Positions 50,315 to 52,444 of a stretch of DNA of 52,444 nucleotides are shown in pieces. Location of the stretch: IMG/VR virus record IMGVR_UViG_3300034104_003485, positions 1 to 52,444 of that record, one strand, 5' to 3'. A program made the translations under genes and the position numbers. This DNA is from a virus. Position 1 is the first letter of the stretch. The number at the start of each line of letters is the position of its first letter. The notes under the pieces are model-generated. The model was not told the origin of the DNA, made no database searches, and saw nothing but the letters and a program-made list of their open reading frames with translations.

Positions 50315-52326
50315 TGGCAAACCCAATCGTTAAGAATGGAGGTGCGGGATATGTTCCGCCAGACCTCTTAAATGATGTTAGTCAAATTCAAGACGATAAA
50401 GATTATATTGACGTAGTATTAACTGACTTAAACCTAGACACTGATTACAAGATGCAATTTGCATGGGTGTATGAAGATAAAACTATAAGCGATTATTCTG
50501 CTGTGTTTGAAGTTACAACACCTGGAGTCTCAGTACCAAATGTTGCAAATATATCTAGTGAGTGGAAAGGCAACACTTTATTTATAAGTTTTGACAGGCC
50601 AGAAGAATTAGTAAATGGAGTATTATCAAACAGAGCTAAAAGCTTTGAGATATCTTTATCTGCTTTAAATGGTAGCAGCGTTTTGACTACTGGTAAATTT
50701 ACTCAGAATGTAGATCCTTCTCAAACTAGACAAAAATTTGAATTAACAGAAGCAAGAATGGACACGTGGAGAAGTTCTGGAAACTCAAAGCATGTTCCTA
50801 AAGCTTTTTCTGGAGTTATTAAAACAGTAAATGATGACGGTGTTAGCTCAGGATTATCTTTTACAACAGCGTCTAATGGAAGTACATTAACTGATAAAGC
50901 AATTGATGACGCTTCATGGAATCTATCAGCAAGACTAGATGGCTACTTTGTTTACGTAAATCCATTTACAGATCCAGGTGAATTAGAATCATATCTTTAT
51001 ACAGAAGTTTATCAATCCACAACTCTCGGCGGTACCTACTCATTAATGACTTACGGACAAAGCCCAATAAGTGCATATTATGTTTCTGATTTAAATACAA
51101 AGTATGTAAAAATAAGACATAAGGTAAAAGATGGAACATACTCTTTATACTCTAATGTAAAATCTGTTGCATCACTAAGCCCAAGCGGTTACGATGCGAC
51201 TGCTCCATCAAATGGTAGCGCAATAACTGCTGGCACACCGTCAGTTGATGGCGACGGGCTCTTTGACTTTAACTATAAAATTCCTTTTACATGGACTCAA
51301 AATTCTGATACCACAACCCTTGGATATAAAATAAGATTTAGAATAAATGGAAGTTCTGGTGGGTATACATTTATGTCTATTCCAGGAAGAACAACTACGT
51401 CTACATTTTTATACGGAGTTCTTGCGGGACAAACATATGAAGTTGGATTATCTGTTTACGATGAATACGATAATGTTTCTCCTACTTGGTCTAATACAAC
51501 AGTAACTGTACCATCATTTACGGGATCAATAACTGGAACAAAGGCTTTAACTGCTGGAGACATGAAGCTTGGTTATGGAATTGGCGGAAACAGTGTTAAC
51601 AAGGGCTTATATTTAAGTACAAATAACTATTGGTATGTATCTGGTAATACCGTAGCAGACAATGCTGCTGTAATAAAAATTGGTAGCGCAACAGATAATC
51701 TATCATGGAATGGCACAACTTTATCAGTAACTGGAACTATTAATGCTAAAGCGGGTAACTTTACTGGAGCAATAAGTGTTGGTTCACCAACAGTTACTGG
51801 ACAGCTCAGAGTTATCAAAAGTTATGCAGTAGATGGAGTAACTCCAAACGCTGCAGTTGAAATTGGAGCATTTTCCTCAGCGGTAACAGCTGGCGGAGTT
51901 ACATCTACACATGGTATTTATGCATATGACACAACTGGTAAATATGTTTTAATCAATGCATCAGATGCTTCTATTAGGGCAAATAATATTATTGCATCTG
52001 GTTCATTTTCAGCAATTGGATCGCCAGGTGCATACTCTGATAACACGATAACTATTAGCGGTGGAAAGATATCTGCTGATAAAAGTATTTACATGGAAAC
52101 AGCAGGATATGTAGATATAACTGCACTAAACGGCGTCATGATAGACTCATCTTTAAGGGTTACTGGAAACCTAACTCTTTCTGGTACAAATAATTCTGTT
52201 AACATAGATACAGAAGTAGGCGGAACTTCAACAAAAAATATTAGAAATATATGGATTAGAAATACATTAATCGGAGCCACCTCTGGTACTGGTAACATAG
52301 GAGATGTTTGGCTGCAATATGCTTAG
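50314..52326 (+). CDS. FN3-containing tail tip/fibre protein, 670 aa
   Basis: At least three FN3-like domains are suggested by repeated patterns such as LDTDYKMQFAWVYEDKTISD, GNTLFISFDRPEELVNG and YKIRFRINGSSGGYTFMSI. The later part (NGTTLSVTGTINAKAGNFTG, then AISVGSPTVTGQL) is the beta-helix motif usual in central fibre proteins attached to hubs, and the C-terminus (VTGNLTLSGTNNSVNID, NIRNIWIRNTLIGATSGTGN) is a further beta stalk. It is probably the central tail-tip spike or fibre of the virion. Confidence 0.75.
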   Translation: MANPIVKNGGAGYVPPDLLNDVSQIQDDKDYIDVVLTDLNLDTDYKMQFAWVYEDKTISDYSAVFEVTTPGVSVPNVANISSEWKGNTLFISFDRPEELVNGVLSNRAKSFEISLSALNGSSVLTTGKFTQNVDPSQTRQKFELTEARMDTWRSSGNSKHVPKAFSGVIKTVNDDGVSSGLSFTTASNGSTLTDKAIDDASWNLSARLDGYFVYVNPFTDPGELESYLYTEVYQSTTLGGTYSLMTYGQSPISAYYVSDLNTKYVKIRHKVKDGTYSLYSNVKSVASLSPSGYDATAPSNGSAITAGTPSVDGDGLFDFNYKIPFTWTQNSDTTTLGYKIRFRINGSSGGYTFMSIPGRTTTSTFLYGVLAGQTYEVGLSVYDEYDNVSPTWSNTTVTVPSFTGSITGTKALTAGDMKLGYGIGGNSVNKGLYLSTNNYWYVSGNTVADNAAVIKIGSATDNLSWNGTTLSVTGTINAKAGNFTGAISVGSPTVTGQLRVIKSYAVDGVTPNAAVEIGAFSSAVTAGGVTSTHGIYAYDTTGKYVLINASDASIRANNIIASGSFSAIGSPGAYSDNTITISGGKISADKSIYMETAGYVDITALNGVMIDSSLRVTGNLTLSGTNNSVNIDTEVGGTSTKNIRNIWIRNTLIGATSGTGNIGDVWLQYA

Positions 52327-52335
52327 GTTAAATAT

Positions 52336-52444
52336 ATGCCGATAAGAGTTAAAACTGGATCTTCTACTTGGGCTAATGTCACTGAGCTAAGAGTTAAAAC
52401 TGCTATAAGCACATGGTCAGATGTAATAAAGGGAAGAGTAAAGA
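52336..52444 (+). CDS. Start of a tail protein cut by the window edge
   Basis: The first 36 residues are visible (MPIRVKTGSSTWANV, then TELRVKTAISTWSDV). The motif R-V-K-T-x-x-STW-x-x-V occurs twice in tandem, as in phage tip proteins built from short GTW repeats. It follows the FN3 protein by 9 nt with no clear ribosome site. The rest lies outside the window. Confidence 0.65.
   Translation, partial: MPIRVKTGSSTWANVTELRVKTAISTWSDVIKGRVK

Noticed and set aside
1-52444. Integrase, attachment site or prophage boundary
   Set aside because: No recombinase gene and no tRNA-end duplication was found.

Overview
This window is a piece of a tailed double-stranded DNA phage genome with a long non-contractile (siphovirus-type) tail. 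It carries portal, prohead protease, HK97-fold capsid, head-tail connectors, tail tube, frameshifted tail chaperones, a giant tape measure and tail-tip proteins in the usual order, plus tail fibres, lysis genes, two tRNAs and metabolic genes. DNA is AT-rich and ATA and AGA codons are common. Many genes start directly on a -10 box (TGGTATAAT, exactly 6 nt, then ATG), so their mRNAs should be leaderless. That habit is typical of Actinobacteria, and a B12-dependent monomeric ribonucleotide reductase also fits. I infer an actinobacterial host, perhaps a small-genome aquatic lineage, but no sequence here names it. No integrase or terminase is present, so the window is only part of the genome.

Layout. 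1-445: small leftward genes. 446-714: divergent control region with a 13-nt direct repeat. 715-4568: an SGNH/WcbI-like protein, a probable structured RNA, 2-oxoglutarate/Fe(II) (2OG) oxygenases on both strands, tRNA-Ile(UAU) and tRNA-Lys(UUU), and small membrane peptides. 4574-6025: leftward small genes and an exported lysozyme/transglycosylase-like protein. 6113-9429: glycosyltransferase, class II ribonucleotide reductase, holin candidate. 9499-17160: a modular tail-fibre block ending in a protein with twelve FF-x-PP-x repeats. 17219-22888: five 2OG oxygenases interleaved with three related proteins of unknown function. 22903-24660: a LamG-like tail protein. 24725-33129: head and connector genes and the tail tube. 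33239-45145: tail chaperones with a -1 frameshift, then a 3745-residue tape measure containing a probable ADP-ribosyltransferase domain, a CHAP-like peptidase and LysM. 45142-52444: distal tail proteins, running off the right edge.

How the parts may work together. Capsid and tail-tube genes are each followed by a strong hairpin terminator and a new extended -10 promoter, which would uncouple their high expression from downstream genes. At 17164-17213 the promoter lies in the loop of a terminator-like hairpin whose right arm holds the ribosome binding site, so only locally started mRNA should be translated well. The most striking biology is the dense set of prolyl-4-hydroxylase-like enzymes (seven apparently active, one that has lost its iron ligands). 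Five of them lie just downstream of a tail protein whose repeats are rich in Pro-Pro-Gly, the classical prolyl-4-hydroxylase substrate. I propose, as inference only, a phage-encoded system that hydroxylates its own tail fibres.
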